Below are positions 24,245 through 32,683 of a DNA stretch of 64,000 bases, one piece after another. The notes beneath the pieces are model-generated. The model saw only the letters and a program-made list of their open reading frames with translations. It had not been told where the DNA came from and ran no database searches. The DNA is from Massiliimalia timonensis (GTDB taxonomy: Bacteria; Bacillota; Clostridia; Oscillospirales; Ruminococcaceae): contig NZ_FYDD01000004.1 in assembly GCF_900186585.1 (NCBI RefSeq), positions 434,001 to 498,000 of the forward strand, in the 5' to 3' direction. Made by a program: the position numbers and the translations under genes. Each line of letters opens with the position of its first letter. The stretch's first letter is position 1.

Positions 24245-25084
24245 ATGTTTGGATCAGTTTTGCAGAAGATCCGGGAATCCCGCCCATTGGTGCATGCGAT
24301 CACCAACTATGTGACGATCAACGACTGCGCGAATATCATGCTGGCCGCAGGAGGTTCCCCGATCATGGCGGACGCCCCGCAGGAATCCGCGCAGATCACT
24401 GCCGCCTGTGACGGTTTGGTATTAAACCTTGGCATGCTCAACGACTCCAAAAAAGAGGCGATGAGAACCTCTGCGGCGGTCGCGGCGGAATGCGGGAAAC
24501 CGGTTATTTTAGACCCGGTAGGGGTTGGGGCCTCGCCTTACCGGTTGGAAACAGCGGCTGAACTTTTAAACAGCATGGCTGTTTCGGTGATCCGGGGGAA
24601 TGCGTCTGAGATCAGCGCTCTAGCCAGGGGCCATGCCCAAAGCCGGGGGGTGGATGCGGTGCTTCAGGGCGAGCCGCAAACACAGCTGCGCAGGATGAAA
24701 GAGCTGAGCAGGAAATACAGTGCCATTGTGGTGCAAACCGGGGAAACAGACCTGCTGACCGACGGGGAAACCGTTTATGAGATCCACAACGGCGACCCGA
24801 TGATGAAACTGGTGACCGGGAGCGGGTGTATGCTTTCTGCCCTGACTGGGGTCTGCTGTGCGGCAGATCCGGAGCATTTGCTGGAGGCCTGCGCTTGTGC
24901 GGTCTGCATGATGGGGCTTGCCGGAGAATTAAGCGGGGCGGAAACGGCCGCGCGCGGCGGGGGAACCGCTTCGTTCCGTGTGGGGCTGATCGACTGGGTC
25001 AGCAAGATGAATGAGGAGATACTGAACGGAGGGATGAAGCTTGAAATGCGAAGCGACGATGATGCGGCTGTATGCGGTAACTGA
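24245..25084 (+). CDS. thiM: Hydroxyethylthiazole kinase
   Basis: A cytoplasmic kinase that phosphorylates the thiazole HET for thiamine salvage. RESRPLVHAITNYVTINDCANIMLAAGGSPIMADAPQE at the N-terminus, VILDPVGVGASPYR, the small motif VIRGNASEI and MMKLVTGSGCMLSALTGV with catalytic Cys near the end match ThiM. It is 279 aa, normal length. Its start is one base after the tenA stop, and it overlaps thiE by 44 bp. Confidence 0.93.
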   Translation: MFGSVLQKIRESRPLVHAITNYVTINDCANIMLAAGGSPIMADAPQESAQITAACDGLVLNLGMLNDSKKEAMRTSAAVAAECGKPVILDPVGVGASPYRLETAAELLNSMAVSVIRGNASEISALARGHAQSRGVDAVLQGEPQTQLRRMKELSRKYSAIVVQTGETDLLTDGETVYEIHNGDPMMKLVTGSGCMLSALTGVCCAADPEHLLEACACAVCMMGLAGELSGAETAARGGGTASFRVGLIDWVSKMNEEILNGGMKLEMRSDDDAAVCGN

Positions 25085-25685
25085 CCGCACCTGGTTACAT
25101 GGCCGGGAATTAACAGAGGCTGTGAAAGAGGCCATTGCGGGAGGGATCACCTGCCTACAACTGCGGGAAAAGGATCTTTCTCCGGCTGCCTTTTTAGAGG
25201 AGGCGCTGGAGTTAAAACGTGTGACAACTGCGGCGGGGATCCCGCTGATTATTAACGACAGTGTGGATATTTGCTTAAAAAGCGGCGCCGACGGTGTCCA
25301 TGTGGGACAGGGAGATATGGCCGCTGGTGAAGTGCGCAGACTTTTAGGGCCGGATAAGATTCTGGGCGTATCGGCCCGTACGGTAGAACAGGCCTTGGCC
25401 GCTCAAAAAGCGGGAGCGGATTATTTGGGGGTCGGCGCGATGTTTGGGACCTCCACCAAGCTGGATGCAAAGAAAACATCACTGGAAACACTGCATGCGA
25501 TCTGTGAAGCAGTGTCGATCCCGGTAGTCGCGATCGGCGGCGTGCGGGAGGAAAACCTGCTTTCCCTTTCCGGGAGTGGAGCCGATGGGGCGGCGGTCGT
25601 ATCCGCGATCTTCGCACAGAAGGATATTTGCCGGGCGGCGAAGCGGCTGCGGGATCTGTCCGACCAAATGGTGGCCGGAAAATAA
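25041..25685 (+). CDS. thiE: Thiamine-phosphate synthase
   Basis: Couples HMP-PP and thiazole phosphate to thiamine phosphate in the cytoplasm. A TIM-barrel of about 214 aa with MRLYAVTDRTW at the start, CLQLREKDLS, PLIINDSVDICLKSGADGVHVGQGDM, LGVSARTVEQA, GADYLGVGAMFGTSTK and VVAIGGVREENL as family motifs. The TTG at 25041 lies 7 nt after GGAGGG inside the thiM 3' end; ATGs at 25059 and 25062 are alternatives. It completes the salvage branch begun by thiM and thiD, and is followed by a terminator. Confidence 0.93.
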   Translation: MKCEATMMRLYAVTDRTWLHGRELTEAVKEAIAGGITCLQLREKDLSPAAFLEEALELKRVTTAAGIPLIINDSVDICLKSGADGVHVGQGDMAAGEVRRLLGPDKILGVSARTVEQALAAQKAGADYLGVGAMFGTSTKLDAKKTSLETLHAICEAVSIPVVAIGGVREENLLSLSGSGADGAAVVSAIFAQKDICRAAKRLRDLSDQMVAGK

Positions 25686-25700
25686 AAGATCAAGGCGAAA

Positions 25701-25731
25701 GAGCACAGAAAAATTTCTGTGCTCTTTTTTT
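25701..25731 (+). terminator. Rho-independent terminator after thiE
   Basis: GAGCACAGAAA pairs with TTTCTGTGCTC and is followed by TTTTTTT. Confidence 0.88.
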
Positions 25732-25736
25732 ACAAA

Positions 25737-25770
25737 ACTACTTTACTTGTCGTAGTAATTGTGGTATGAT
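25737..25770 (+). promoter_or_regulatory. padR promoter with overlapping dyad
   Basis: TTTACT (25742-25747), 17 bp, TATGAT (25765-25770) with an extended TG. A dyad ACTAC-N10-GTAGT (25737-25756) overlaps the -35, and GTAGTTT recurs at 25792-25798, inverted relative to AAACTAC. PadR proteins often repress their own operon, so these are candidate operators. Confidence 0.5.
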
Positions 25771-25814
25771 GAAATTACTTTATCAGATATAGTAGTTTTA
25801 TGGGAGGTGATATT

Positions 25815-26174
25815 CTGATCAGCAGCGATGTGATCCGGGGATATAATGACACGATTGTGCTCAGCTTACTGCGTCGGAAAGATTCCTACGGATATGAGAT
25901 TTCAAAAGAGATCGACCGCCTTTCCGGCGGAAAGTACCAGATCAAAGAAACCACCTTGTATTCTACGGTGAACCGGCTGGAAAAAAACGGGTATATCGCC
26001 TCCTATTACGGAAGCGAAACGTTTGGGAAACGAAGGACCTATTATCGGATCACCTCGGCAGGACTGGGGTATTACCGGGAAAAATGCGAGGAGTGGGAGC
26101 TGACAAAGCGGGTGATCGACTGCTTTGTCAAGGAGGATTTCATGGAAGGAAAGGGAGAACAGCCAGATGACTAA
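25815..26174 (+). CDS. PadR-family transcriptional regulator (non-AUG start likely)
   Basis: A DNA-binding winged-helix repressor. The core GYNDTIVLSLLRRKDSYGYEISKEI, the recognition region KETTLYSTVNRLEKNGYI and the wing FGKRRTYYRIT are typical. The strong ribosome binding site GGGAGGTGA (25802-25810) lies after the in-frame ATG at 25800, so that ATG cannot use it. The CTG at 25815 gives 7-nt spacing and a protein beginning ISSDVIRGYND like other family members; ATT at 25812 is also possible. The gene overlaps the HAAS membrane protein by 8 bp, a common PadR-effector pair for envelope stress. Confidence 0.75.
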   Translation: MISSDVIRGYNDTIVLSLLRRKDSYGYEISKEIDRLSGGKYQIKETTLYSTVNRLEKNGYIASYYGSETFGKRRTYYRITSAGLGYYREKCEEWELTKRVIDCFVKEDFMEGKGEQPDD

Positions 26175-26883
26175 GATTCAAAACTATGTAGAAAATGTAT
26201 TTGCCGGCCTGCCGAAAACAAAAGAAGCGGTGGAAATGAAATTGGGGATCATCGACTCCATGGAAGAAAAATATTCGGAACTGCTTTCTATGGGAAAGAA
26301 CGAGAACGAGGCTTTTGGGGAAGTGATCGCTGACTTTGGGAGCATTGAAGAGATCCGGGAGGAGCTGGGGCTGGCACAGCCAAGATATGAAAGTGTTTTA
26401 AGGGAGGGATCTCATGCGCCATCCGCCCCGCTTGAAACGACGGATGCGTCATCTGATCCTGATAACTTTAACCAGTTTCAGAAAAAATTCCGGCTTGCCA
26501 TTACGACCGGCGTGCTTTTCTGTATCCTCGCCCTGATCGGGACGCTGGTCACTGAAAGGATTTCCGGTGAGGACAGTAACGCCCCGGCGATCGTCTTTTT
26601 CTGCTTTATTGCTGTAGCTGTTGGGATCTTTGTTTATTTTGGGATGCAGTACAGCGCTTATGAAAATAAAAGAGCAGCGCAATCTGTCCGGCATACGTCC
26701 CAGAACCGTGGCAATGAGATCGTGGATGCCCTGTGCGGGATCATCATGCTGGTTGCAACCGTTATATTTTTGTTTTTGGGCTTTTTCGGCAGCCTATGGC
26801 ATCCGGGCTGGGTGGTGTTCCCGATTGGCGGGGTGATCTGCGGGATCGTTGACATTGTTGCCAAACTGTGGAAAAAGAGTTAA
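26167..26883 (+). CDS. HAAS/DUF1700-type membrane protein
   Basis: A membrane-anchored protein with an N-terminal HAAS domain (residues 1-75, [26 protein letters not shown] and a helix-loop-helix ending in [11 protein letters not shown]). This domain is often coupled to PadR. A linker and three or four hydrophobic helices follow ([72 protein letters not shown]). The start is the ATG at 26167 inside the padR end. The pair lies between thiE and thiD but has its own promoter, so it may be unrelated to thiamine. It probably senses envelope state and alters PadR activity, judged from the family. Confidence 0.75.
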   Translation: MTKIQNYVENVFAGLPKTKEAVEMKLGIIDSMEEKYSELLSMGKNENEAFGEVIADFGSIEEIREELGLAQPRYESVLREGSHAPSAPLETTDASSDPDNFNQFQKKFRLAITTGVLFCILALIGTLVTERISGEDSNAPAIVFFCFIAVAVGIFVYFGMQYSAYENKRAAQSVRHTSQNRGNEIVDALCGIIMLVATVIFLFLGFFGSLWHPGWVVFPIGGVICGIVDIVAKLWKKS

Positions 26884-26921
26884 AATAAAACAAAAACTCC
26901 AGTTTGAAAGGGCGGACCAGC

Positions 26922-27701
26922 ATGAAAAAAGTATTGACGATCGCAGGATCGGATTGCAGCGGCGGCGCAGGGATCCAGGCGGACCTGAAAACGATGACGG
27001 CGCATAAAGTATATGGAATGAGCGTGATCACGGCCTTGACCGCGCAGAATACCACCGGGGTGTATGGTATTTTGGAAGCAGGCGCAGATTTTGTAGCAAA
27101 CCAGATGGATTGTGTGTTTACCGATATCGTACCGGATGCGGTGAAGATCGGGATGGTGTCCTCAGCGCCGATCATCGAAACGATTGCTAAGAAGCTGACA
27201 GAGTATCAGGCGAAAAATATCGTATTGGATCCGGTCATGGTGTCTACCAGCGGGAGCAAGCTGCTGAGCGACGACGCGATGGATGCACTGATCACAAAGC
27301 TGATCCCCTTGGCGGACATCATTACGCCCAATCTGCCGGAGGCGGAATGCCTTTGCGGCTTTTCGATCCATACGAAGGAAGAAATGGTGCGGGCGGCGGA
27401 AGCGATCGCTAAATTCTGCAAGGCGGCTATTTTGATAAAAGGCGGGCATTTGAGCGATACGGCAGATGATCTGCTGTATACGGCTGGAAAGACACATTGG
27501 TTTTCCAGCAGTCGGGTGGATAACCCGAACACACATGGAACTGGCTGCACCCTTTCCAGCGCGATCGCCTGCAATTTGGCAATGGGATACCCGGCGGAAA
27601 CCAGTGTGGAACATGCGAAAAATTATATTACCGGGGCGCTTCAAGCCGGACTTGATCTGGGAAAGGGCAGCGGACCGCTTGACCACTGCTTTGATTTATG
27701 A
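26922..27701 (+). CDS. thiD: Hydroxymethylpyrimidine/phosphomethylpyrimidine kinase
   Basis: Phosphorylates HMP and HMP-P to the pyrophosphate used by ThiE. A ribokinase-fold protein of 260 aa: [19 protein letters not shown] at the N-terminus, [42 protein letters not shown] and the catalytic [16 protein letters not shown] near the end are all present. The ATG at 26922 has GGGCGGAC upstream, a mediocre site. It is separated from tenA-thiM-thiE by the PadR pair but still completes pyrimidine-branch salvage. A terminator follows. Confidence 0.93.
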   Translation: MKKVLTIAGSDCSGGAGIQADLKTMTAHKVYGMSVITALTAQNTTGVYGILEAGADFVANQMDCVFTDIVPDAVKIGMVSSAPIIETIAKKLTEYQAKNIVLDPVMVSTSGSKLLSDDAMDALITKLIPLADIITPNLPEAECLCGFSIHTKEEMVRAAEAIAKFCKAAILIKGGHLSDTADDLLYTAGKTHWFSSSRVDNPNTHGTGCTLSSAIACNLAMGYPAETSVEHAKNYITGALQAGLDLGKGSGPLDHCFDL

Positions 27702-27711
27702 TAATTTATTC

Positions 27712-27744
27712 GACATCTGTTTTTATTAAAACAGATGTCTTTTT
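27712..27744 (+). terminator. Rho-independent terminator after thiD
   Basis: GACATCTGTTTT pairs with AAAACAGATGTC and is followed by TTTTTAT. Confidence 0.88.
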
Positions 27745-27806
27745 ATATGACGGAGATCGATCAGACCTCTAGGCGAAATTTTGTGCAAAATAGCGGGGCG
27801 AAACAG

Positions 27807-27835
27807 TTGTCAAACAGGCGGAATATTGGTATAAT
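27807..27835 (+). promoter_or_regulatory. ilvE promoter
   Basis: TTGTCA (27807-27812), 17-bp spacer, TATAAT (27830-27835). The ATG of ilvE follows 38 bp later with AAGGTGACGAGG; no T-box or long leader is present. Confidence 0.75.
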
Positions 27836-27873
27836 ATTAGACAATAAAATCTTAAAGAACAAGGTGACGAGGA

Positions 27874-28941
27874 ATGGAACTGAAAATTGAATTGACCAGA
27901 CAGCCAAAAGAAAAACCGGCTGATGAAAACAAGCTGGGCTTTGGGCACATCTTTACAGACCACATGTTTGTCATGGACTGGGACAAGGAACATGGCTGGC
28001 ATGATGCAAAGATCGTCCCGTTTGCCCCGATCTTAATGAGCCCGGCCGCGACCTGCCTGCATTACGGACAGGAAGTATTTGAAGGGATGAAAGCTTACCG
28101 CACCGAAAGCGGCGAGATCAGATTGTTCCGTCCACAGGAAAATTTCCGCAGGATGAATGAATCCCACGACCGGATCTGTATCCCAAAATTTGACGAGGCA
28201 TTTTTGCTGGAAGCGCTGAAAAAACTGATTGAAATTGATGCGGATTGGGTCCCGCACACCTATGGGACCTCCCTGTATATCCGTCCGTTTACCATTGGGA
28301 CCGAGGAATCTTTGGGCGCGCATTCCTCCACGAAGTATAAATTCCTGATCATCATGTCGCCGTCCGGGGCGTATTATGAAGGCGGCCTGGCCCCGGTGAA
28401 AATCTATGTGGAAACTAAATACGTCCGTGCAACTCCGGGCGGGACAGGGTTCGCCAAAACCGGCGGAAACTATGCGGCTTCTTTAAAAGCACAGGACGTT
28501 GCCGCGGAAGAGGGATACTCTCAGGTATTGTGGCTGGACGGCGTCCACCGCAAATATGTAGAAGAGGTCGGCGCGATGAATGTGTTCTTTGTTCTGGGTG
28601 ATGAAATCGTAACACCGGAACTGGACGGAAGCATCCTGTCCGGGATCACTAGAAAGTCTGCGGTTGAGATCCTGCGTTCTTGGGGATACAAGGTTTCAGA
28701 ACGGGCGCTGGATATTCAGGAGCTAGTGGATGCATATCATGCGGGGACCTTAAAAGAAGCATTTGGGACAGGGACCGCGGCGGTCATCTCCCCGATCGGT
28801 GAACTGAAATATAATGATCTTGTCATGGAGATCAACCACAATGAAATCGGCGAGATCTCACAGCGGCTGTATGACGAGCTGACAGGCATCCAATGGGGCA
28901 AGGTGGAAGACCGCTTCAACTGGATCGTTAAGGTAAAATAA
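27874..28941 (+). CDS. ilvE: Branched-chain amino acid aminotransferase
   Basis: A PLP enzyme that interconverts Leu, Ile and Val with their 2-keto acids using glutamate. At 355 aa it belongs to the longer, human-BCAT-like subgroup. GFGHIFTDHMFVMDW at the N-terminus, FEGMKAYR, FRPQENFRRMN, and the PLP lysine in GFAKTGGNYAASL are visible. QVLWLDG.HRKYVEEVGAMNVFF and FGTGTAAVISPIG are also characteristic. It is monocistronic with its own promoter and terminator. Confidence 0.93.
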   Translation: MELKIELTRQPKEKPADENKLGFGHIFTDHMFVMDWDKEHGWHDAKIVPFAPILMSPAATCLHYGQEVFEGMKAYRTESGEIRLFRPQENFRRMNESHDRICIPKFDEAFLLEALKKLIEIDADWVPHTYGTSLYIRPFTIGTEESLGAHSSTKYKFLIIMSPSGAYYEGGLAPVKIYVETKYVRATPGGTGFAKTGGNYAASLKAQDVAAEEGYSQVLWLDGVHRKYVEEVGAMNVFFVLGDEIVTPELDGSILSGITRKSAVEILRSWGYKVSERALDIQELVDAYHAGTLKEAFGTGTAAVISPIGELKYNDLVMEINHNEIGEISQRLYDELTGIQWGKVEDRFNWIVKVK

Positions 28942-28944
28942 TGA

Positions 28945-28974
28945 AAACGGAATTGGCAGCGCCAATTCCGTTTT
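28945..28974 (+). terminator. Rho-independent terminator after ilvE
   Basis: AAAACGGAATTGGC-AGC... pairs with GCCAATTCCGTTTT, a 14-bp stem. The last T-run abuts the start of the next gene. Confidence 0.85.
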
Positions 28975-28977
28975 CCT

Positions 28978-29859
28978 ATGAAGGGGGCGAAATGTACGCG
29001 TAAGCTTACATACTTGATTCCCAAGGAACACGACGGGAAGATCGTACAGGATTATTTGATGAAAGAACAGGGGTTTTCCAGAAGGCTCCTGACACGTTTA
29101 AAACGTGAGCCGGCACATATTCACTGTAATGGGGAGCACATCCGCATGGTAGACAGGCTGCGCCAAGGGGATTCGCTCACTGTTATTTTAACGGAGCCCG
29201 CGCATATTCCGCCAAACCCAGAGCTAGTGGTGCCGATCATTTATGAGGACCAAGACCTGATCGTGTTCCGCAAGCCTGCGGGAATGCCGGTGCATCCGTC
29301 TATCCTGCATTACCGCGACACGCTGGCGAATTTCTTCAGCTACCACATGCAGGTGCAGGGAATAGAAGCCACGTTCCGGCCGATCAACCGTTTGGACCGT
29401 GACACCATGGGGCTATGTCTTGCAGCCAAGAACGCGCTGGCCGCCCAAAAGCTGTGCGGGAGGTTAGAAAAGGAGTATACGGCAATCGTTTGCGGAATTT
29501 TGCCGGAAGAATCAGGAGAGATCGACGCGCCGATCGGCCGGGAAGACGGGAGCCTGTTGAAGCGTACTGTGAGGCAGGATGGACAGCGCAGTGTGACCCG
29601 TTATTGGGTGCTGGAACGGACGGAGCACTATACTACCGTGAAGATCCAGCTGTTGACAGGACGCACGCACCAAATAAGGGTCCATTTTTCCCATCTTGGG
29701 TTTCCGCTGGCAGGGGATGGGCTTTACGGCGGAAGTACCAATGATTACCGGACGCAGGCCCTGTGCTGCAATCGGTTGGAGTTCGTGCATCCAGTAGCAG
29801 GAGAAGTACTGGATTTTCGCATAAATATACAAGAAGAATGGGCTGCTATTCAGGTATAG
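28978..29859 (+). CDS. RluA-family 23S rRNA/tRNA pseudouridine synthase
   Basis: Isomerises uridine to pseudouridine in structured RNA. An S4-like N-terminal part (GKIVQDYLMKEQGFSRRLLTRL) is followed by the catalytic domain with FRKPAGMPVHP, the catalytic Asp in PINRLDRDTMG, GRTHQIRVHFSHLGFPLAGDGLYGG and the usual C-terminal strand. It is 293 aa. The first ATG (28978) is right after the ilvE terminator and has no upstream ribosome binding site; AAGGGGGCG lies inside the frame, so translation may begin from a later non-ATG codon. The target uridine is not predictable. Confidence 0.85.
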   Translation: MKGAKCTRKLTYLIPKEHDGKIVQDYLMKEQGFSRRLLTRLKREPAHIHCNGEHIRMVDRLRQGDSLTVILTEPAHIPPNPELVVPIIYEDQDLIVFRKPAGMPVHPSILHYRDTLANFFSYHMQVQGIEATFRPINRLDRDTMGLCLAAKNALAAQKLCGRLEKEYTAIVCGILPEESGEIDAPIGREDGSLLKRTVRQDGQRSVTRYWVLERTEHYTTVKIQLLTGRTHQIRVHFSHLGFPLAGDGLYGGSTNDYRTQALCCNRLEFVHPVAGEVLDFRINIQEEWAAIQV

Positions 29860-29966
29860 ATGAATAATTATGCATTTTAACCTGTCATTTTGATGATTTT
29901 ATGCGAATAATTGCATAATTATATAGTAAAAGTATGGATTTTTACGAATTTTTCCGAAAAAGCCTT

Positions 29967-29995
29967 GCAAGAACATGCAAAGTGTGATACATTAA
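29967..29995 (+). promoter_or_regulatory. Promoter with TTGCA inverted repeat for the amino-acid transporter
   Basis: TTGCAA (29967-29972), 17 bp, TACATT (29990-29995). The -35 box is one arm of TTGCA-AGAACA-TGCAA (29967-29982), so a repressor could cover it. Confidence 0.45.
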
Positions 29996-30069
29996 TTACT
30001 GTTATAAAAAAACAGGATATCGATTCACCGAGCGGTGATGACATAAGAAAAAAGAGGAGTATGAGCAAG

Positions 30070-30948
30070 ATGAAAAAGTTTTTAGCAGTTGCATTATCCG
30101 CTGTTGTGGCATGCGGTCTGTTTGCTTCCTGCGGGAAGACCCCGGCAGCGAATGGAAACGATAATACAAGCGGCGCTTCCAGCACGGCGGCTTCCGACAG
30201 CGCTGTGGAAGCGATCAAAGCCAAAGGGGAATTGGTCATGTATACCAACGCCACCTTCCCTCCGTTTGAATACCTGTCCGACACCAGCGAAGCCGTAGGC
30301 GTGGACGTGGACATTGCACAGGCGATCGCTGATGAGCTGGGTGTGGAGCTGAAAGTGGAAAACGTTGACTTTGACAGCATTGTGCCAAGCATTCAGTCTG
30401 GAAAAGGCGACATCGGTGCGGCTGGGATGACCGTTACCCCGGAACGCCAGAAAGAAGTAGATTTCTCTGACACTTATGCAACTTCTATCCAGTATATCAT
30501 CGTGCCGGAAGATGTTGAGGTGTCTAAGGTAGAAGATTTAGCCGGCAAAGCGATCGGCGTTCAGACTGGTACTACCGGCGATACCCTGATCGCAGGCGAG
30601 ATCAACGGAAAAGAAGATGAAGAAGGCAATAAAGTTGAGGGCGTGCTTCAGGGTACCGATGCGGAAGAAGTTCAGTATAAGAGCGCTTTGGAAGCAACTC
30701 AGGACTTGTTAAACGGACGGATCGACGCGGTTGTTATCGACAAAATGCCAGCAGAATCCATCGTGGCTAAAAATGACGGCCTGAAATGTGTGGAACTGGT
30801 TTATGCTGACGGCAGCAAAACAGAAGAATCTTATGGGATCTGTGTTGCTAAAGGCAGCGACCTGACAGAAGTAGTCAACAAGGTCATCAAAGACCTTCAG
30901 GACAGCGGAAAGATCGACGAATTTATGGTCGATCATTCCAACGCTTAG
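30070..30948 (+). CDS. Polar amino acid ABC transporter substrate-binding lipoprotein
   Basis: A family 3 extracellular binding protein, lipid-anchored. MKKFLAVALSAVVACGLFAS precedes the lipobox cysteine in FASCG. The mature domain has the amino-acid contact pattern LVMYTNATFPPFEYL, VGVDVDIAQAIADELG, a central DIGAAGMTVTPERQKEVDFSD and IGVQTGTTGD. The ATG at 30070 is 10 nt after GAGGAG; the ATG at 30061 is almost on top of that site. Permease and ATPase genes follow. A strong hairpin between this gene and the permease may keep the binding protein in excess. Glutamine, cystine or another polar amino acid is possible. Confidence 0.9.
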   Translation: MKKFLAVALSAVVACGLFASCGKTPAANGNDNTSGASSTAASDSAVEAIKAKGELVMYTNATFPPFEYLSDTSEAVGVDVDIAQAIADELGVELKVENVDFDSIVPSIQSGKGDIGAAGMTVTPERQKEVDFSDTYATSIQYIIVPEDVEVSKVEDLAGKAIGVQTGTTGDTLIAGEINGKEDEEGNKVEGVLQGTDAEEVQYKSALEATQDLLNGRIDAVVIDKMPAESIVAKNDGLKCVELVYADGSKTEESYGICVAKGSDLTEVVNKVIKDLQDSGKIDEFMVDHSNA

Positions 30949-30979
30949 TTTGCCGGTAAAATGGCAAGAGATTTCGGAG

Positions 30980-31021
30980 AAACCCGTCAGGGGACAGCCT
31001 GTGGCTGTCCCGCGGGTTTTT
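30980..31021 (+). terminator. Hairpin/partial terminator between binding protein and permease
   Basis: AACCCG-tca-GGGACAGCC pairs with GGCTGTCCC-g-CGGGTT and is followed by TTTTGTG. It probably stops part of the transcripts before the permease gene. Confidence 0.75.
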
Positions 31022-31056
31022 GTGTTGTTTTGATATAGACGGAAAGGTCGGGTGAG

Positions 31057-31770
31057 ATGCTTATGGCAGAATGGTTCCAGCAGTTGGGCGACCAATTTAT
31101 GAAAACCTTTGTAGAAGGAGAACGTTGGCATCTGTTTTGGCAGGGCTTTGGGAATACGATTTTAATTTCATTATTCGCAGTAGTAATCGGCGTGATTATA
31201 GGTCTTTTAGTCGGAGTGGTGCGTGTGTACCACAACCAGACTGGGAAGTGGAAAGTTCCAAATGCGGTTTGCCGCGCCTATGTTTCGGTCATCCGGGGCA
31301 CCCCGATGATCCTGCAGCTGATGATCTGGTATTATATCATCTTCGCTTCCCTGAACCGCGATTATGTACTATTTGTCGCAGTGCTGGGCTTTGGCTTAAA
31401 CTCGGGCGCTTATGTTTCTGAAATTATTCGCGGCGGGATCCAGAGCATCGACGTGGGACAAATGGAGGCCGGGCGGTCTTTGGGGCTTAGCCAGGTGCAA
31501 ACGATGCGGTTTATTATCCTTCCTCAGGCGGTGAAGAACTCTCTTCCGGCTTTGGGGAATGAGTTTATTGTTTTGTTAAAGGAAACCTCTGTTGCCGGAA
31601 CGATTACCGTGATAGATTTGACCCAGGCGGCAAACCTGGTTCGCGCCAATACATATGAACCGTTTTTCCCGCTGATCGCAGTAGCGGTCGTTTATTGGGT
31701 ACTAGTAACTGGTTTGAGCGCTTTGCTGAAACGTGCGGAAAGGAGGATGGCGAAGAGTGATCGAGGTTAA
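31057..31770 (+). CDS. Polar amino acid ABC transporter permease
   Basis: An inner-membrane permease of the HisM/GlnP group, about 237 aa with about five helices. [24 protein letters not shown] near the start, the motif [51 protein letters not shown] and the EAA-type loop [27 protein letters not shown] are family hallmarks. The ATG at 31057 is 9 nt after GGAAAGG; the ATG at 31063 is an alternative. It overlaps the ATPase gene by 14 bp. Confidence 0.92.
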   Translation: MLMAEWFQQLGDQFMKTFVEGERWHLFWQGFGNTILISLFAVVIGVIIGLLVGVVRVYHNQTGKWKVPNAVCRAYVSVIRGTPMILQLMIWYYIIFASLNRDYVLFVAVLGFGLNSGAYVSEIIRGGIQSIDVGQMEAGRSLGLSQVQTMRFIILPQAVKNSLPALGNEFIVLLKETSVAGTITVIDLTQAANLVRANTYEPFFPLIAVAVVYWVLVTGLSALLKRAERRMAKSDRG

Positions 31771-32479
31771 GGAACTGCACAAGTCATTTGGAACAAATGA
31801 TGTGTTAAACGGGATTACAGAACGAATTGAACAGGGTGAAAAAATTGCGATCATCGGGCCATCCGGTTCCGGGAAAAGTACGTTTTTGCGCTGCTTGAAT
31901 TTGTTGGAGCGGCCGACCAGCGGAGAAATTTGGGTCGACGGGGAAAAAATCACAGATCCAAAATGCAATATTGATAAAGTGCGTCAGAAAATGGGGATGG
32001 TATTCCAGCACTTTAACCTGTTTCCGCATTTGACGATTTTAGATAATATTACCCTTGCACCAATTCAGCTAAAGCTGATGAGCAAGGAAGAGGCCCAAAA
32101 CAAGGCGTATGAGCTGCTGGAACGAATCGGCTTGCGGGATAAGGCGGACACCTATCCGGCCATGCTGTCCGGCGGCCAGAAGCAGAGGATCGCCATTATC
32201 CGGGCGCTTGCCATGAATCCGGAAGTGATGCTGTTTGACGAGCCTACTTCCGCGCTGGACCCAGAAATGGTGGGCGAGGTGCTGGATCTGATCAAGGAGC
32301 TGGCTGATGAGGGGATGACGATGGTGATCGTTACCCATGAAATGGGCTTTGCCAAAGAGGTAGCCACTCGTGTGATGTTTGTGGATGAGGGCGTGATCAA
32401 GGAGCAAAACACTCCGAACGAATTTTTTGAAAGTCCGCAAAACCCAAGATTAAAAGAATTTTTGTCGAAAGTGTTATAA
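31757..32479 (+). CDS. Polar amino acid ABC transporter ATP-binding protein
   Basis: The energising subunit of the importer, 240 aa. Walker [11 protein letters not shown]-loop [14 protein letters not shown], signature [34 protein letters not shown] (signature plus Walker B), and the switch histidine in [12 protein letters not shown] are intact. The start is a GTG at 31757, 10 nt after AGGAGG and inside the permease 3' end. It ends at a 17-bp hairpin terminator. Confidence 0.93.
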   Translation: MIEVKELHKSFGTNDVLNGITERIEQGEKIAIIGPSGSGKSTFLRCLNLLERPTSGEIWVDGEKITDPKCNIDKVRQKMGMVFQHFNLFPHLTILDNITLAPIQLKLMSKEEAQNKAYELLERIGLRDKADTYPAMLSGGQKQRIAIIRALAMNPEVMLFDEPTSALDPEMVGEVLDLIKELADEGMTMVIVTHEMGFAKEVATRVMFVDEGVIKEQNTPNEFFESPQNPRLKEFLSKVL

Positions 32480-32520
32480 AAAAATATTTCGCAGGAGTTA
32501 TTCCTGCGAAATATTTTTTG
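32479..32520 (+). terminator. Rho-independent terminator
   Basis: AAAAATATTTCGCAGGA and TCCTGCGAAATATTTTT pair over 17 bp with a 5-nt loop and end in a T-run. Confidence 0.9.
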
Positions 32521-32597
32521 TTTTCTGAAAGGAACAGAACATGTTTGATTTGCGTAAATGAAAATTTTTAGTAACGTATATAAACTTACAAGTTGTA

Positions 32598-32626
32598 TTT
32601 ACAAAATGCATAAAAAATGATATTCT
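32598..32626 (+). promoter_or_regulatory. Promoter of the glycopolymer cluster
   Basis: TTTACA (32598-32603), 17 bp, TATTCT (32621-32626), in very AT-rich DNA unlike the flanking genes. A tiny frame MFDLRK with GAAAGGAA upstream lies at 32541-32561 but precedes this promoter. Confidence 0.5.
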
Positions 32627-32683
32627 AATAAAGTGTAATAAATTTTATTCAATAAAATATGAATACGGGAGAAAAATTGAGAT

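Noticed and set aside
23598-24287. 229-codon minus-strand frame antisense to tenA
   Set aside because: It spans two coding genes and has no promoter or ribosome site; tenA itself is clear on the plus strand.
23530-27000. TPP riboswitch upstream of thiamine genes
   Set aside because: The leader before tenA is too short, and no CTGAGA/THI-box pattern was seen before thiD.
32541-32561. Six-codon leader frame (MFDLRK) before the glycopolymer cluster
   Set aside because: It has a fair ribosome site but lies upstream of the likely promoter (32598-32626), so it is probably chance.
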